NCBI GenBank assembly: GCA_030686995.1 | Contig: CM060694.1 | Span: forward strand, 88,588,762-88,652,761 | Direction of reading: 5' to 3' | DNA from: Artemisia argyi | Taxonomy: Eukaryota; Streptophyta; Magnoliopsida; Asterales; Asteraceae | Length of the DNA: 64,000 bases | Notes under the pieces: model-generated | Seen by the model: the letters and a program-made list of their open reading frames with translations, nothing else | Told to the model about the DNA's origin: nothing | Database searches by the model: none | Position numbers and translations under genes: made by a program | Shown here: positions 1-11,398 of the stretch, piece after piece | Layout: the number at the start of each line of letters is the position of its first letter | Position numbering within the stretch: the first letter of the stretch is position 1

Positions 1-189
1 GTACCACTCATTTATGTTTGTACGGAAAAAAAAGCTCCGGACTCATTGAACCACTACTTGTAATTCTTTTAAGAGTAATTAATATGTATAAATTATTTTA
101 ATTGCAAATTTTTATTTAATTTGTATTGCATTAAAATTATGTTCAGATTAATGACGCATGTATCAATGGTGGTCAAGAACAGTGGCGCA

Positions 190-513
190 AAAGAGATACC
201 TAAAAACAATAGCGACTCTAATAGCGACTAAAATAGTGACATTTTTTGATTTAGTAACGTATATAGCGACGTCTCTAAGAAACAGCGACACATTTGGCGA
301 CATGATACACTGAAGTCGCAATTTTCTAGCGACATACTACAAGAAGTCGTTATACTTGTCGCTATGTATAGCGACGTGTTTTCACAAGTCGGAAAAATTT
401 GCGACTCGTTTACAGCGACCAACCAGTTGATGACGCTAACAATGTCGCAGACATAAAATATGTCGCTACATTTGTCGCCAAATCAGACGCTAAAAAGCCT
501 TTTTCTTGTAGTG
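190..513. mobile_element. CACTA (En/Spm) transposon terminal region
   Basis: The stretch ends with TTTTTCTTGTAGTG at 500-513, the reverse complement of the CACTACAAGAAAA terminus of plant CACTA elements. It is preceded by about 300 bp packed with the short unit AGCGAC and its complement GTCGC in both orientations, which is the subterminal repeat architecture on which CACTA transposases bind. Only one terminus is seen; no CACTACAAG end lies in 1-190, so the element continues to the left of the window or its other end is lost. No transposase ORF is visible. The class assignment rests on the terminus plus subterminal repeats. Confidence 0.82.
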
Positions 514-1236
514 ATTGTCTTAATACTTAATGCTTATAGTTAATCAGATTACACATTTATGGTTTCTTTATATTTTTAGTAGCTTCCCATTTTAAGTCAG
601 TTGCCCGAATTAACAAGTTTTCATATTTAGTAAGTCTCTCGAAATAGTAATTTTTATACTTTAGAGGTATAAATGACAGTTAAATAATCTTTAATGGTTA
701 AAATGACCAATATAATAGTTTAGGGTTAAATATATCAATTTAAAAAAAGTTTAGGGTCATAAATGTAAATTATCAAAATTTAATATTAAAATTGTTTAAT
801 AAATTATTTTAAGGTTTATACTATAATTTTATATTAAAACGATAATTTTAGACCTCATCATTAAATTTATATCGTAGCCTCGACATTAATGTTTAAACCG
901 CGACGACCCAAAATTCTAATAAACCATACATGACTCGTTAGAAACTCGACACCTTTTCATGAATGTATAAAAGTATTATCGATTTCCTTTTAGGCCGTGT
1001 CAATGTAATACCACAAGTTAACATACACACGACTCACCCACGACATCCATTATTCGTTAAAGCACACATGACACACAATTTAGTTCACGACTTTATTAGC
1101 TTAACGAGCCAAGACATGTCAAAATATTCTACATGAACATAGTTTACTATACCTATTCGACTACTATATAACATGGCTAGATTTTAGATTTTCATGTCTC
1201 ATTTCACTCACCAAGACTCACGCATAACTACCCTTC

Positions 1237-1267
<31 letters not shown>

Positions 1268-2601
1268 TCCAAATTCTAGTAGTTGTATGTTTTAGAATCT
1301 AAAGACCAGATTTAAAAGCATATATCGCCACATATTCCGAATGATCCAAAACAGATATGAGATTCATAATTTCATGGGGCCAATGAAATAGTTATTCACA
1401 TTATTAAACGGATTGCATGCATACATAACAGATATATAAAGTATATTAACGTAGCAACAGGTTTGTGTCTAGATATTATATGCTTCAGTATACCATTTTT
1501 TTATGTGATCAAATATATAACCATACGTACCTTTTTTTTTAAACGAGCATATTAGTTTCAGTTTTATTTTACATGTTATATACATGTATATGTACGTTTC
1601 ATGTCGCAAAGCAAAACAAGAACGAAGGTAGATTATACCTTGGGTCGGAATGATGAAACGAGAACCCCAAACCAGAATATATATTCAAACGAGCAAGACT
1701 CTATCGGAACCAATATAACCACGATCAAACGTACAGAAGTACCAACGATCACCACCACTTTTTATACCCTTCGTACACCTTTGTACCACTCGAAGATGGA
1801 GGAAAACAAAGATTCAAAACCAGAACCGAACCCAAGCAACCGAGACCCTCGTCGACTTCAACACAGCCACGCCCATTCGAACCAAATAACCCACGATCAA
1901 CACACACTTCGAACCAGAAACACCACAGTCGATCACCACCTATTCTTGAGCCTTCTTTGCACCACCTAGTCCTTCGTATGGCTGCTTCTTGATAACCTAA
2001 TGGAGAGAATATTTCTGTGCCGTAACTTTTGTAGTTTTGTTTTAGGGTTTTTAGTGCGAGATGTAAATGGGAATACGGTTTTGTGAAATGGCAGCAAAAT
2101 AGGAGATATATGGGGAGAATAGTTGCCGAGCAAAATGAGGAGTGGAAAGACTCGTTCTTCTTATATTTTTCAAATGATATTTCTGATATTATCTCAATAG
2201 TTTGTATCGTGTGCAACATGTACAAAGATTTGAGAATGGGTCCAATATAATATATTTATGTGTGATAAGTATTTAGGAGTGTATTGTGTACAAAATTTAA
2301 CTATATGTTCGACCCTTATTGTGAACATTCTTAACGTGTGACATCTCTAGGATATAAGTTTTTGTCATTTTTATTTTCTAGCTTAGGTTAGGAACATATG
2401 TTGTGTCGATTTATTTCATATCATAGCTTAAGTTATAGGTTCAAGATTTAATGGTACAAAGTTTAGGAAAATTTTCAAATTATATGGGAATTTTAGGAAA
2501 GACTGATTTTCGGGTTTTACAATTTTGTTATTCTTTATTATATGAATCAGATAGTTTATTAATTTGTATGAAGCAAATGCCTAATTGTGTGAATTATGCA
2601 G
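514..2601. other. AT-rich intergenic region, no gene recognised
   Basis: About 2 kb between the CACTA end and the RPF2 exons. It contains an (ATT)n microsatellite at 1237-1267. Two overlapping opposite-strand ORFs (1601-1969 plus, 1749-2225 minus) have no recognisable domain and look like chance ORFs. The missing first exon of the RPF2-like gene would be expected here, but I could not find a sequence encoding its usual basic N-terminus. Confidence 0.6.
1237..1267. repeat. (ATT)n microsatellite
   Basis: About ten uninterrupted ATT units in AT-rich intergenic DNA. Confidence 0.95.
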
Positions 2602-4808
2602 GTGGAATTTGGAAAAAAGACCCTTCTATTGCATGGGACAAAAACTAGCAATGTTTTGAATGCTGTGTTGACAGAAATCTATCATCTTAAGAAGGATAAT
2701 TCTGTGAAATATAGCAGGAGGAATGATAACATCAGACCTTTTGAGAGTGGGGGTGAAACTTCACTAGAGTTTTACTCACTCAAAACTGATTGCAGTCTGT
2801 TTGTTGTAAGCTAAATACTTATGGTGACAAACTGGATGGGTTGGGTGAGTCTGGTTAGAGGTCAAAACTGGTGGGGGTCAAAATCGGTCTTTAACGCTGC
2901 TTGGTTTGACTCAAAATAGTGTTGTCAAAAATGATAATAGATAATAATTACGAGTAGTATGATTACAAACTTTATATTATTCCAATAGTATATCCTATAT
3001 TTTAATAAAAATGCTTTAGGAGGTTTATGCATTGAAGTACACTTTGGGTGTCTTTTGACCCGTTTAAATTATTTGACGCGTTTCCTTTGAAGAATATTTG
3101 ATTTCACTTTTTGATTCATTAGAGATTAACATAGCTTAAATCTGACCTGTTCATAAGTACGGGTCAGAAGCAATCTCTACTAAGTACATGGAATTGTCAA
3201 TATGAAGTGTATAGCTAGTCTTTTGGGCACCAGTTAGTATCTTGCCAACCCAATTTAAACATTTTTAAACTTGCAGTTTGGTTCACACTCAAAGAAGCGG
3301 CCTGACAACCTTGTTATTGGAAAAAATTTCAAAAGCATGGCATCATTTTCATACGATAAGAAAATAGCTCCTTTAATTGGATCAAAACCGTTTTTTGCTT
3401 TCATTGGAGAAGGATTTGAGAATGTTGAAGAGCTAAAACATCTCAAGGAGGTTTTACTCGATTTGTTCAGAGGACAGGTGTGTATTAGTTGCCCCCCTTT
3501 GTTATGATTGCTTTCTTTTCTTATGCATAAAGTACTGTAACGATTAAATGGTTATGTATCATATTGTTGGATCAATATTGCTGTAACGATTAAATGGTTA
3601 TGTATCATATTGTTACAGGTTGTGAAAAGTTTAAATCTTGCTGGGTTAGATCGTGTGTATGTTGTTACAGCTGTGTCTTGAAAGAAAGTATTTTTCACAC
3701 ACTGTGCTTTGAGGCTTAAAAAATCTGGCACCGTAGTACCAAGGACGGAGTTGGTAGAGGTAGGCCCATCGATGGATTTGGTAGTTAGAAGACATCGTCT
3801 TCCTGATGAAAGCTTAAGGAAAGAAGCTATGAAAATTGCTCCCGAGTTGACTAAAAAGAAGGTTAGTGGATACTCTGTATTTTGTATATTCGCACATGCC
3901 TTCAGAAAAAGAAATTAAATTGTATTCTGTCAAAGTTGCAACTTTTGTGATTTCTCACATACATTGCGACAATTTTATTTGTTACTGTTATGAATAACTT
4001 GATGAAATTGCTGCTAGTGTTTACGATTTTGTATCTCCCCTTGTTAAATGATATCAAAATGAAATGAAATGAGTATTTTCTTTCAAGAATGGAGAAACTA
4101 GTCACAGTTTTGTGGTACTTCTATCACTACTGCCAGATGCTTTTGCCCTGCAACTCATACTGATGTTTTTCTTTTTTCTCGTATTTTCAGGAGAAGAATG
4201 TCAGCAAAGACGCAATTGAGGGTAAAATCGGGAAGGTTTATTTTCCAGATCAACAGGTGAGTGAAAATAGTTGCTACTACTTTAAGATATTGTCTCTTTA
4301 TCCTCTGTCATATGGTTGATTCTGCCTAAAATTAGCACATTGTGAGATCACTTTTTTCGGTTTCTAAATGCTAGTCATGTATGGTATTGAAAAGAGCAAA
4401 TCCATGAGTAGCATCGATGTTACCAGAAAACAAAGTATTTTGTTCGTTAAGAACAATCTATGTATAATTATGACTAGTTTTTAAACATAAGAGTTTGATG
4501 GTAAAAAATCATCCTGGTAAAGTGTTTGTTTGGGTTAATAAGTTTTGCTTGGAGTAAGCATCAAACAAGATTTTATTCTTTGTTTTCTGTGGTGAATGAC
4601 CAATTGGAATGACATTAAATGTCCAGTTTATTGCATGTTCACTAAATGAAAGTTATTGTTTGTTTTGCAGGTTGGAAATGCGTCTTTACCTTTTAAGCCA
4701 AAGGGAGTGAAAAGGGAGCGTCGTGAAGCTAAGGAAGCTAAGGCCAATGGTGAAGGAAACAAACATGCAGAAAAGAAGCAAAAGCAAGAGGATGATGCTT
4801 CTGCTTGA
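2602..4808 (+). pseudogene. RPF2: RPF2-like (ribosome production factor 2, Brix domain), broken copy
   Basis: Exons by splice signals and similarity: 2602-2805, 3277-3477, 3619-3861, 4191-4256, 4671-4808. The encoded pieces (KKTLLLHGTKTSNVLNAV, IRPFESGGETSLEFYSLKTD, FFAFIGEGFENVEELKHLKE, SGTVVPRTELVEVGPSMDLV, and a Lys-rich C-terminus) follow plant RPF2, the Brix-domain nucleolar protein that with RRS1 loads 5S RNP on pre-60S ribosomes. Three defects are visible. No first exon with the basic N-terminus is found. In exon 2 the text runs NLVIG-K-NFKSM, lacking about 15 residues that the family has there. An in-frame TGA at 3679-3681 falls where the family usually reads SPTKVFF. Introns are retained, so this is a DNA-level duplicate rather than a retrocopy. 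Intron phases are otherwise intact, so the decay looks fairly recent. Confidence 0.85.
3535..3614. repeat. 34-bp direct duplication in an RPF2-like intron
   Basis: A 34-bp unit beginning CTGTAACGATTAAATGG occurs at 3535-3568 and again exactly at 3581-3614 (period 46). The second copy ends two bases before the splice acceptor at 3617-3618, so the polypyrimidine/acceptor region has been partly duplicated. Confidence 0.9.
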
Positions 4809-4990
4809 TACTGTTTTTAGGGCTAAATCTTTTTATCTTATTGTGTTTTCTTGTTCTTTTTCTGTGGTCAGAATCGTTTTATTATCATTATTCGTATTTT
4901 GGGCTATTTCTGGCGTCAATTTTGGTAACTTGAGATGGCAAATACTCACTCTTATAACATATTTTATTTTTTGCAAATTGACATGACTAA

Positions 4991-5440
4991 GGGTGCGTTT
5001 AGTTGGAGAGAAATTCTCCATTTTTTCAAGAAATTTTTCATAAGAAAATGAAAAAACTGAAAACGTGTTTAGTCGCACTTTTTTCTAACATTTTTCAAAA
5101 AAAATAAAATTCTCATCTTCTAAATTTTAACTAAGAAATTGAAACGCCCATTCTACCATTCTCATTTTTTTCTCAACTAAAAAAAAAAAACACTTACACC
5201 ATTCTACCCCTAATCTCTCGTGTCATCCTCCACAGCCGACCGTCGCCGCCACCGCCCGCCGTCGCCGCCACCGTCGCAATTTGAGGTAATGTTCTTATCA
5301 TTTTTAAAAAGGAAAAATATAACTCTAACTAAACGTGTTGTCAAAATTCTCAACTCTTCTCTGTAGAAGAAAAACCATCCCCTTCTCAAGGAATTTAGAG
5401 ATGGAAAAATTGAGAAATTTTTCACCAACTAAACGGCCTC
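4991..5440. mobile_element. 450-bp MITE, PIF/Harbinger (Tourist)-like
   Basis: Left end GGGTGCGTTTAGTTGG and right end CCAACTAAACGGCCTC form imperfect terminal inverted repeats, flanked on both sides by TAA (4988-4990 and 5441-5443), the usual target duplication of PIF/Harbinger elements. The subterminal regions are also roughly inverted (the motif GAAATTTTTCA recurs). The centre holds a GC-rich CCGCC-type run at about 5225-5275. It has no coding capacity. It sits about 180 bp downstream of the RPF2-like stop. Confidence 0.75.
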
Positions 5441-5512
5441 TAAGTTGTTTAGAAAACAAACAAAACAGGGTGTGATATATTCTTTTATGCAAATGGAAAT
5501 ATGAATCTAGGG

Positions 5513-5775
5513 CCGGGCAAATCCACCCGAAAACCGACAAACCAACCGAAACTGGATCGAACCGAACCGACCTTTTTTGGTTCGGTTTTGGTTTTGTATA
5601 TTTATTTCGGTTTTTGTCGGTTTCGGTTTGATTCATTTTTTTTTGGGTTTGAAACTCGAAAATTGACCCGAACCGAGTTATTCGGTTCGGTTTTGGTTTT
5701 GAGATTTATTTCTCGGTTCGGTTCTCGGTTTGAGTTTTTACCTTTTTCGGTTTTCGAGTCTGCCGGGTTTTAAGC
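5513..5775. repeat. Degenerate GGTTCGGTTTTGG / CCGAACCGAA repeat
   Basis: Dense short units of CCGAAC on the left half and GGTTCGGTTTT on the right half, so the tract is both tandem and inverted and could fold back. This kind of CCGAACCGAA-rich tract is common in plant intergenic DNA. The ORF across it is low-complexity and not a gene. Confidence 0.75.
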
Positions 5776-6281
5776 GATGCTCACCCGATGAATCAAGACA
5801 CTTGGCTTATCTGTTTGATTGTGCTGTGCTGGGTTTACAGCTGAAAACTATACTTTTATAGCGAGATTTACAATTGAACACATCATTATAATGCCGACAA
5901 CCGTACTTGTATAAAAATGTGCAACTAAAAATGTACAATGACTTGCACTTTTGATATATAGATGAAATTCTCTATTTATTAATTGGACTTGATACAGAAT
6001 TATTTATTTATTTATTTTTGAACGAGGACTTGATACAGATTGATAAGGTTTTAAACAATGCTGGAAAGCAAAATGAGCTATGCAACTGTTTTGCGTTTAT
6101 GATGTTTTTCTTTCTGGTGAGGTAAACAAAAGTATGATACTTGTAGAGAATCAAAAATCTCCTTTGCCTTGTACCAGCAGTGAGATGCGAATAATAGATG
6201 TGAAACAGTAATGTCATGTGGGCTGCACGCAATTACATTTCCTATCGAGCGTCCACCTCTGTAATAGTTCAATTACGTTTC
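5776..6281. other. 3' flank of the receptor kinase; one 40-bp tandem duplication
   Basis: No gene recognised. It is expected to contain the 3' UTR of the minus-strand kinase that ends at 6282. The last 50 bp belong to the tandem duplication described separately. Confidence 0.5.
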
Positions 6282-6310
6282 CTATCGAGCTTCCACCTCT
6301 GTATTCGTTA
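6231..6310. repeat. 40-bp tandem duplication spanning the kinase stop codon
   Basis: Units at 6231-6270 and 6271-6310 are near-identical (both begin AATTAC and contain CCTATCGAGC and CCACCTCTGTA). The inner copy encodes the last residues and stop of the receptor kinase; the outer copy lies in the 3' UTR and is a spare, slightly diverged copy of the C-terminal codons. Confidence 0.85.
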
Positions 6311-9274
6311 AATTATTAATTGAACCTTCTGGGCCAGTGCTTGAAGAGAAGTCAGCTACAAGAAATTGATTTTCCATAAAAAATGCTGGTTGCTTAGGCT
6401 GTGGCAATGCACCTTCACCACTCAGCATTTGAATTACAGATGGCATATTCGGCCTGTCTCCTGCATTATGCTGAACACATAACAACCCAACTTGGATGGA
6501 TCTTAAAACTTCAGGTGGATTGCAGGATTCAGCTAAACTCGCATCAATCAGTTCCATTAACCTGCCTTCATTGTATAAATTCCAGGTCTGGACATATACA
6601 ATATAGAATTTAGGTACTAGCTTGTGTTATTAAGTGTTTGCTAATAGAAGGAATAGTTTTTCTTGCTAGTGAACTTACATATCCAATAAGATTATTTTCG
6701 CTCTCAGCGTGAATGAATCCCCTATTTCTCTTCCCACTCACAATCTCCAGCACCAAGACGCCAAAGCTAAATACATCCGACTTTATTGAGAAAACACCAT
6801 CTAATGCATACTCCGGGGACATGTAACCACTGCTCGCGGCAAGATGCTTATAAGAAACAACAAATAAAGATAAATAGAACAAATAAAATATGTTACCATC
6901 ACTTACTATGTGCCAACGACTCTTTCTGTATTTGCTTGGGTCTCGTTTCCTCCAAAACTCCTAGCTATGCCAAAGTCTGATATCTTTGGGTTCATATTCA
7001 GATCAAGTAGAATGTTGCTAGCTTTAAGATCTCTATGAATGATTCGTAATCGGGAATCTTGATGCAGGTAAACAAGTCCTCTAGAAATTCCATTAATAAT
7101 GTCGAAACGCTTTGCCCAATTAAGAAACATGCCTTGTGTTGTATCTGCCCAATGAGGGTTTAGTTATTAAAATGATTAGCGTAACTTTAATTAACTTCAT
7201 ACCAGTACTTGCAGAATGTAATTGATAATATTATGATTCTTACCAAAAATAAAGGAATCCAAGCTTCCATTTGGCATGTACTCGTAGATCAAGAGCTTCT
7301 CGTCTCCTTTTATACAACAGCCGAGGAGCTTCACAAGATTTCGGTGCTGGAGTTTTGAAATGCAAATGACTTCATTCTTAAACTCGTCAACTCCTTGGCT
7401 GGAAGATTTAGAGAGACGCTTTACTGCAATCTCTAGCCCTTCTTCTAGCACACCCTGATGATTCGTTTCCTTAGTATACAAATACAATATCTTGTTATCA
7501 TATAGTAGTTATTAGTTACCTTATAAACCGGTCCAAATCCACCCCTTCCAAGTATATTGTTGGGTGAGAAATTGGAAGTAGCTGTAGCTATTCTAGAGAA
7601 ACTGAACAATGGTAGTTCAATGGCTTCGTCCTGGTTTCTGGAGTCATGCAACAATCCCCCTATGCATTCAAAATAAAGCAGACTTTAAACCAAGTAAATT
7701 GTTTAAAAAATGCATCTATTCACAGTTCATTCATTCATTGTTTTTATTTATTTATTTATTTATTATTATTTTTTTTAACGTCCAATTTATTGGTAAACTT
7801 GCACATTTTTCTTACCTCCCTCCAATTGGCGCATATGATTTCTTCTTTTATGCGCAAACCACAGCCATGTAGAGATTAAGCTTATGAGAACTATCCCGGG
7901 AATGATTACAAGTAAAATCATTTTTATGTTAACTCCTCTCTTCTTTTTGTAAGTTGGTCGAGCAATTGTAGTTTCATTTTTATCTAATTCTGAGGAAGCC
8001 ATTCTTACAAATATATCCCTACCAGCAACGTTGCCTTCAGAATAGACTCGGATGTCTTTAAGTTCGTCAAACCAAAGCACGCATGCCCTTTCTTTGAACA
8101 CGGTGTCTGGATTTGCATAAGCCATACAAGTACAATTGTTTAAACATTTTATTTCACATTCATCCAAAGTCAAGTTCATGTCGAACCACGTATTCTCTGT
8201 ATCTGGTAATTTTACGTTAGAATACTTGATAAACCCTTCTGACCCATTTTTGCATTCCAACGGTCTTCGCCTAACACAACCACCGGACCAGTCAGCCATT
8301 TCCCAAGCTTTTTGGTTCCTGGGCATGAATCTTTTCGCATCCATGCAAGTACAAGACTGTTGGAGCAAATTAACACTGCAGCTTCCATAATAACTACAGA
8401 TGTTGTACGTATCACACGTATCTATTGGTAATCTCAAGCTAAGATGCCACCTTTTACCTTCTTCTACCAACGCCCAAGCTTCTAATGACCCTGAAGAGTT
8501 CAAGGTGACCCTCCCTAGGACAGAACTATTTTCGACATTATAAGTAAACGATTTCTCCTTCGGAGTAATAACTAAATTATATATACTAGTGTAGTTCACA
8601 CCATATATGGAATAGCCACTAACCCGTTGATTCCTCCATGCTCCTCCCCGGAATTTCACCAGTGAACCTTGTTTGAGTTTGCTTTCAGGATACCCACTTT
8701 CCACAGGCCCCCATGTGAATTCACCTGGCGCTGGATCTTGACTACTCTTCCACGACGATAGTTTCCATTCAATGCCCCTTGAGTAATCTTTCCCTAACTT
8801 CATGCCAGGTAAAAGAGTATCAGTTGGATAATCAAAACTCTGCCAGATAACCGTCTCTTGTCGGTCCAACAAGACTAAATTTCCAGTGTCATGAAGCTTT
8901 GCAGTTGCGTTCTGTGATGTCATCGTTGTATTAGATGACCAAATCATGCTCATATTGCTGAATAGAACCAGTATTCCAGGATTAGTAATTTTTAAAACAT
9001 TTGATGATGCACTTGGGAGCGCATGGTCTCTATTGGCAACCCAAACCAATGTTGTAACAGATATATTTTTGTACCGTATGCCAAGATATCTGTTCTCAGA
9101 GCTACCTGGCTGGAAAAATCCTAGTTCAAAAATTCCGCTCTCTGAGGCTAACGTATCTCCATCTGTCAAGAACTGTGAGTCCGAAATGGTATTGAATTCA
9201 GCAGCGTTTATTTTGTGAAAATGGAGTAAAGACATCAGAAGGACAACTATGGTTGCTCCCACCATTGAGATCAT
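6282..9274 (-). CDS. G-type lectin S-receptor-like serine/threonine-protein kinase (SD1/At4g27290-like)
   Basis: Six exons on the minus strand with GT-AG borders and consistent phases: 9274-7816, 7659-7520, 7454-7244, 7144-6907, 6829-6679, 6587-6282, giving 834 residues, normal for the family. In order: signal peptide (about 1-24), bulb-type lectin domain ([30 protein letters not shown]), S-locus glycoprotein domain, Cys-rich PAN domain ([14 protein letters not shown]), one membrane helix near 447-470, and a cytoplasmic kinase. The kinase keeps every key motif: glycine loop [10 protein letters not shown], lysine in [15 protein letters not shown] (about residue 642), DFG (about 660), and [14 protein letters not shown] with Arg marks an RD kinase. 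Such proteins sit in the plasma membrane and signal in immunity, development or self-recognition; the ligand cannot be read from sequence. Start chosen as the only ATG before the signal peptide. No defect seen. Confidence 0.93.
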
Positions 9275-9943
9275 GTATGCTATTTAGTAATTCTTTTTCT
9301 TTTTAATCTGCAAGTGATATTTAAATCATGATCAAACAAAAGAGACGATTATGTTTAAGGTCTATTCATTCTAACATGTCGTATATCCCCTTTATGACCG
9401 GCAAACGGGTTGGCCAATGAAAGCATGAGGTTTAAAATTGCGAAAGTATCTACATCACTATAACGTTCTTCATACGCACAGGAATATTTATTGATTTTTC
9501 GCTAGATTCATAAATGCAGGAAGAGGGACAACTATATTCTTACTAGCAAACAGTTGGATTCCCACATTTTCAATCTGGACCATTTAAATGGGTGATTTTC
9601 TTATATACAATTGACAATTTCTAAGTTGTCACCGTCGGTGTAATAATTCAATCCATTTTACAGTCTTTCTATTTTTATTTCTGATCTTAACATTTGTTAT
9701 TTTTTAAAAAACGTTTTGCAGAAAACAAAGAAAACAGAGATCGCGTTCAAATTAGTGTTTTTCAATAAAATTCTCTACAAAACACAAAATTCCTATTTCC
9801 TACTTTAATACACAAAACTAGAAAACACATTTTTTTTTTTTTTTTTACCTATTTTCCTTTAAAATATACCCAATCCGTTTTCGTTCGATTTTTTTGTGTT
9901 TATGGTAACTTCTTCTTCTTCTTTATTTATTTATTTATTTATG
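9275..9943. other. Kinase upstream region; microsatellites
   Basis: Contains the promoter side of the minus-strand kinase, but no unambiguous TATA box was identified. It includes a poly-T run at 9831-9846 and CTT/TTTA microsatellites at about 9909-9941 that abut the M1 minisatellite. No gene seen. Confidence 0.55.
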
Positions 9944-10697
9944 TTTTTATGTTTTTACGTTTTCGTCGGTTTTTTTACGTTTTCGTCATATTTTTTACGT
10001 TTTCGTCCGTTTTTTTAAGTTATCTTTTGATTTTTTACGTTTTCGTATGATTTTTTACGTTTTCGTTTGATATTTTACGTTTTCGTCCGCTTTTTTATGT
10101 TTTCATCCAATTTTTTATGTTTCTGTCCGTTTTTTATACGTTTTTGTCCCATTTTTTACGTTTTCGTCTGATTTTTTAAGTTTTTATCCGTTTTTTTACG
10201 TTTTCGTCAAGATTTTTACGTTTTCGTCCGATTTTTCACGTTTTCGTCCGTTTTTTTACGTTTTCGTCCGATTTTTAACGTTTTCGTCCTTTTTTTACGT
10301 TTTCATCAGATATTTTACGTTTTCATCCGTTTTTACGTTTTTGTTAGATTTTTTACGTTTTCGTCCGATATTTTTACGTTTTCGTCCGTTTTTTATGTTT
10401 TCGTCAGATTTTTTACGTTTTCATCCGTTTTTAAAAGTTTCGTCAGATTTTTTACATTTGTTTTCGTCTAATTTTTTACGTTTTCGTCTGTTTTTTACGT
10501 TTTCGTTAGATTTTTTACGTTTTCGTCTGATCTTTTATGTTTTTGTCCCATTTTTTACGCTTTCGTCTGTTTTTCTAACGTTTTTGTCTGTTTTTTTACG
10601 TTTACGTCAGAGTTTTTATGTTTTCGTCTATTTTTTACGCTTTCGTCAGATTTTTTACGTTTTCTTCGGATTTTTTACGTTTTCGTCCGATTTTTTA
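9944..10697. repeat. Minisatellite, unit about 18-20 bp (TTTTTTACGTTTTCGTC)
   Basis: Roughly 40 diverged tandem copies of TTTTTTACGTTTTCGTCCGA. The CpG-containing ACGTTTTCGTC core is the conserved part; variation is mostly in the T run and the last bases. The same unit occurs inverted at 14416-14578, which makes it part of the M1 arms. The ORF 10341-10703 is an artefact of the repeat (its translation is an FLRFRP-type periodic peptide). Confidence 0.93.
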
Positions 10698-10715
10698 GGG
10701 TAAAATGCAAAAAGA

Positions 10716-10914
10716 GTCCCTAAACTATCACGAAATCGCAAAAATGGGACCGAGACAAAAAGTCACGCAAAACAGCCTCTAACGTTATGAAAATTTGCAA
10801 AAAAGCCACCGAGAAGCATTTTCCGTTAGTTTTCCAGTTAAGTGCCATGTCACCGAGGGCATTATCGTTATTTTATGGATCTTCTTATCTCCCGCCAACC
10901 TTTCGAGGACTATT
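10716..10914. repeat. M1 left terminal inverted repeat arm
   Basis: Starts GTCCCTAAACTATCACG and ends CGAGGACTATT; pairs with 14218-14415. The preceding GGGTAAAATGCAAAAA (from about 10698) resembles the outer end of M2 (GGGTAAACTGCAAAAA at 15173), indicating related element ends. Confidence 0.9.
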
Positions 10915-11056
10915 GTGACATGACTTCAATGGCTAATTTGCAAAGTTATTTTCATGTTTTCATATTAAATTGTCAACGCCTTCACACACACACACAAGCA
11001 GAAACACACACACACATACCCGTAATCAAATAATTATCATTTCCTTTTCCAGTAAC

Positions 11057-11398
11057 ATGTCTCGCTATCTTGATCTTGTGATTGCCTGTAATTCGTTTGT
11101 CATATCCGAAATGATGTTAACCCATTACTAGCGAGAGGTTGAGGAGGACATTTATCATGCACAAGAGTTGATGAGTAGGTGCCAAAAGCTGTCTAATATG
11201 CTCCGTATTAGGGGGGACTTGATTTTGGAGCTCCAAAACATAAGGGGCTCGAGAACTGCAAGGGCCAATGTGAACAAGCTTAGGAGGATTCAGTCAGCTG
11301 ATATGAGAAAGATGAGGGGGTTGATGAGGATGCTTAGGCAAACAAACGACAACATTGTTTCCAAGATTGAGTTTGCTGTGAGGCAAACGTACATGTGA
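11057..11398 (+). pseudogene. Small helical protein of unknown function carried by M1
   Basis: An ATG at 11057 opens a frame of 113 codons that is interrupted by one in-frame TAG (11129-11131) and ends with TGA at 11396-11398. The translation after the stop (EVEEDIYHAQELMSRCQKLS ...) is rich in Leu, Arg and Met with heptad-like spacing, predicting an all-helical or coiled-coil protein. I recognise no family. Its position just inside the left arm of M1, on the strand opposite the other two M1 ORFs, corresponds to the HROB-like gene position in M2, so it is probably a cargo gene. Confidence 0.45.

Noticed and set aside
1601..2225. Overlapping opposite-strand ORFs of 122 and 158 codons
   Set aside because: No domain, low-complexity composition and mutual overlap; neither has splice or promoter support.
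5501..5773. 90-codon ORF in the GGTTCGG repeat
   Set aside because: Low-complexity translation of a degenerate repeat.
9944..10697. Possible CRISPR-like or telomeric array
   Set aside because: Units are directly adjacent without unique spacers and do not match TTTAGGG; it is a eukaryotic minisatellite.
10341..10703. 120-codon ORF with FLRFRP periodicity
   Set aside because: It is the translation of the 18-20 bp minisatellite.
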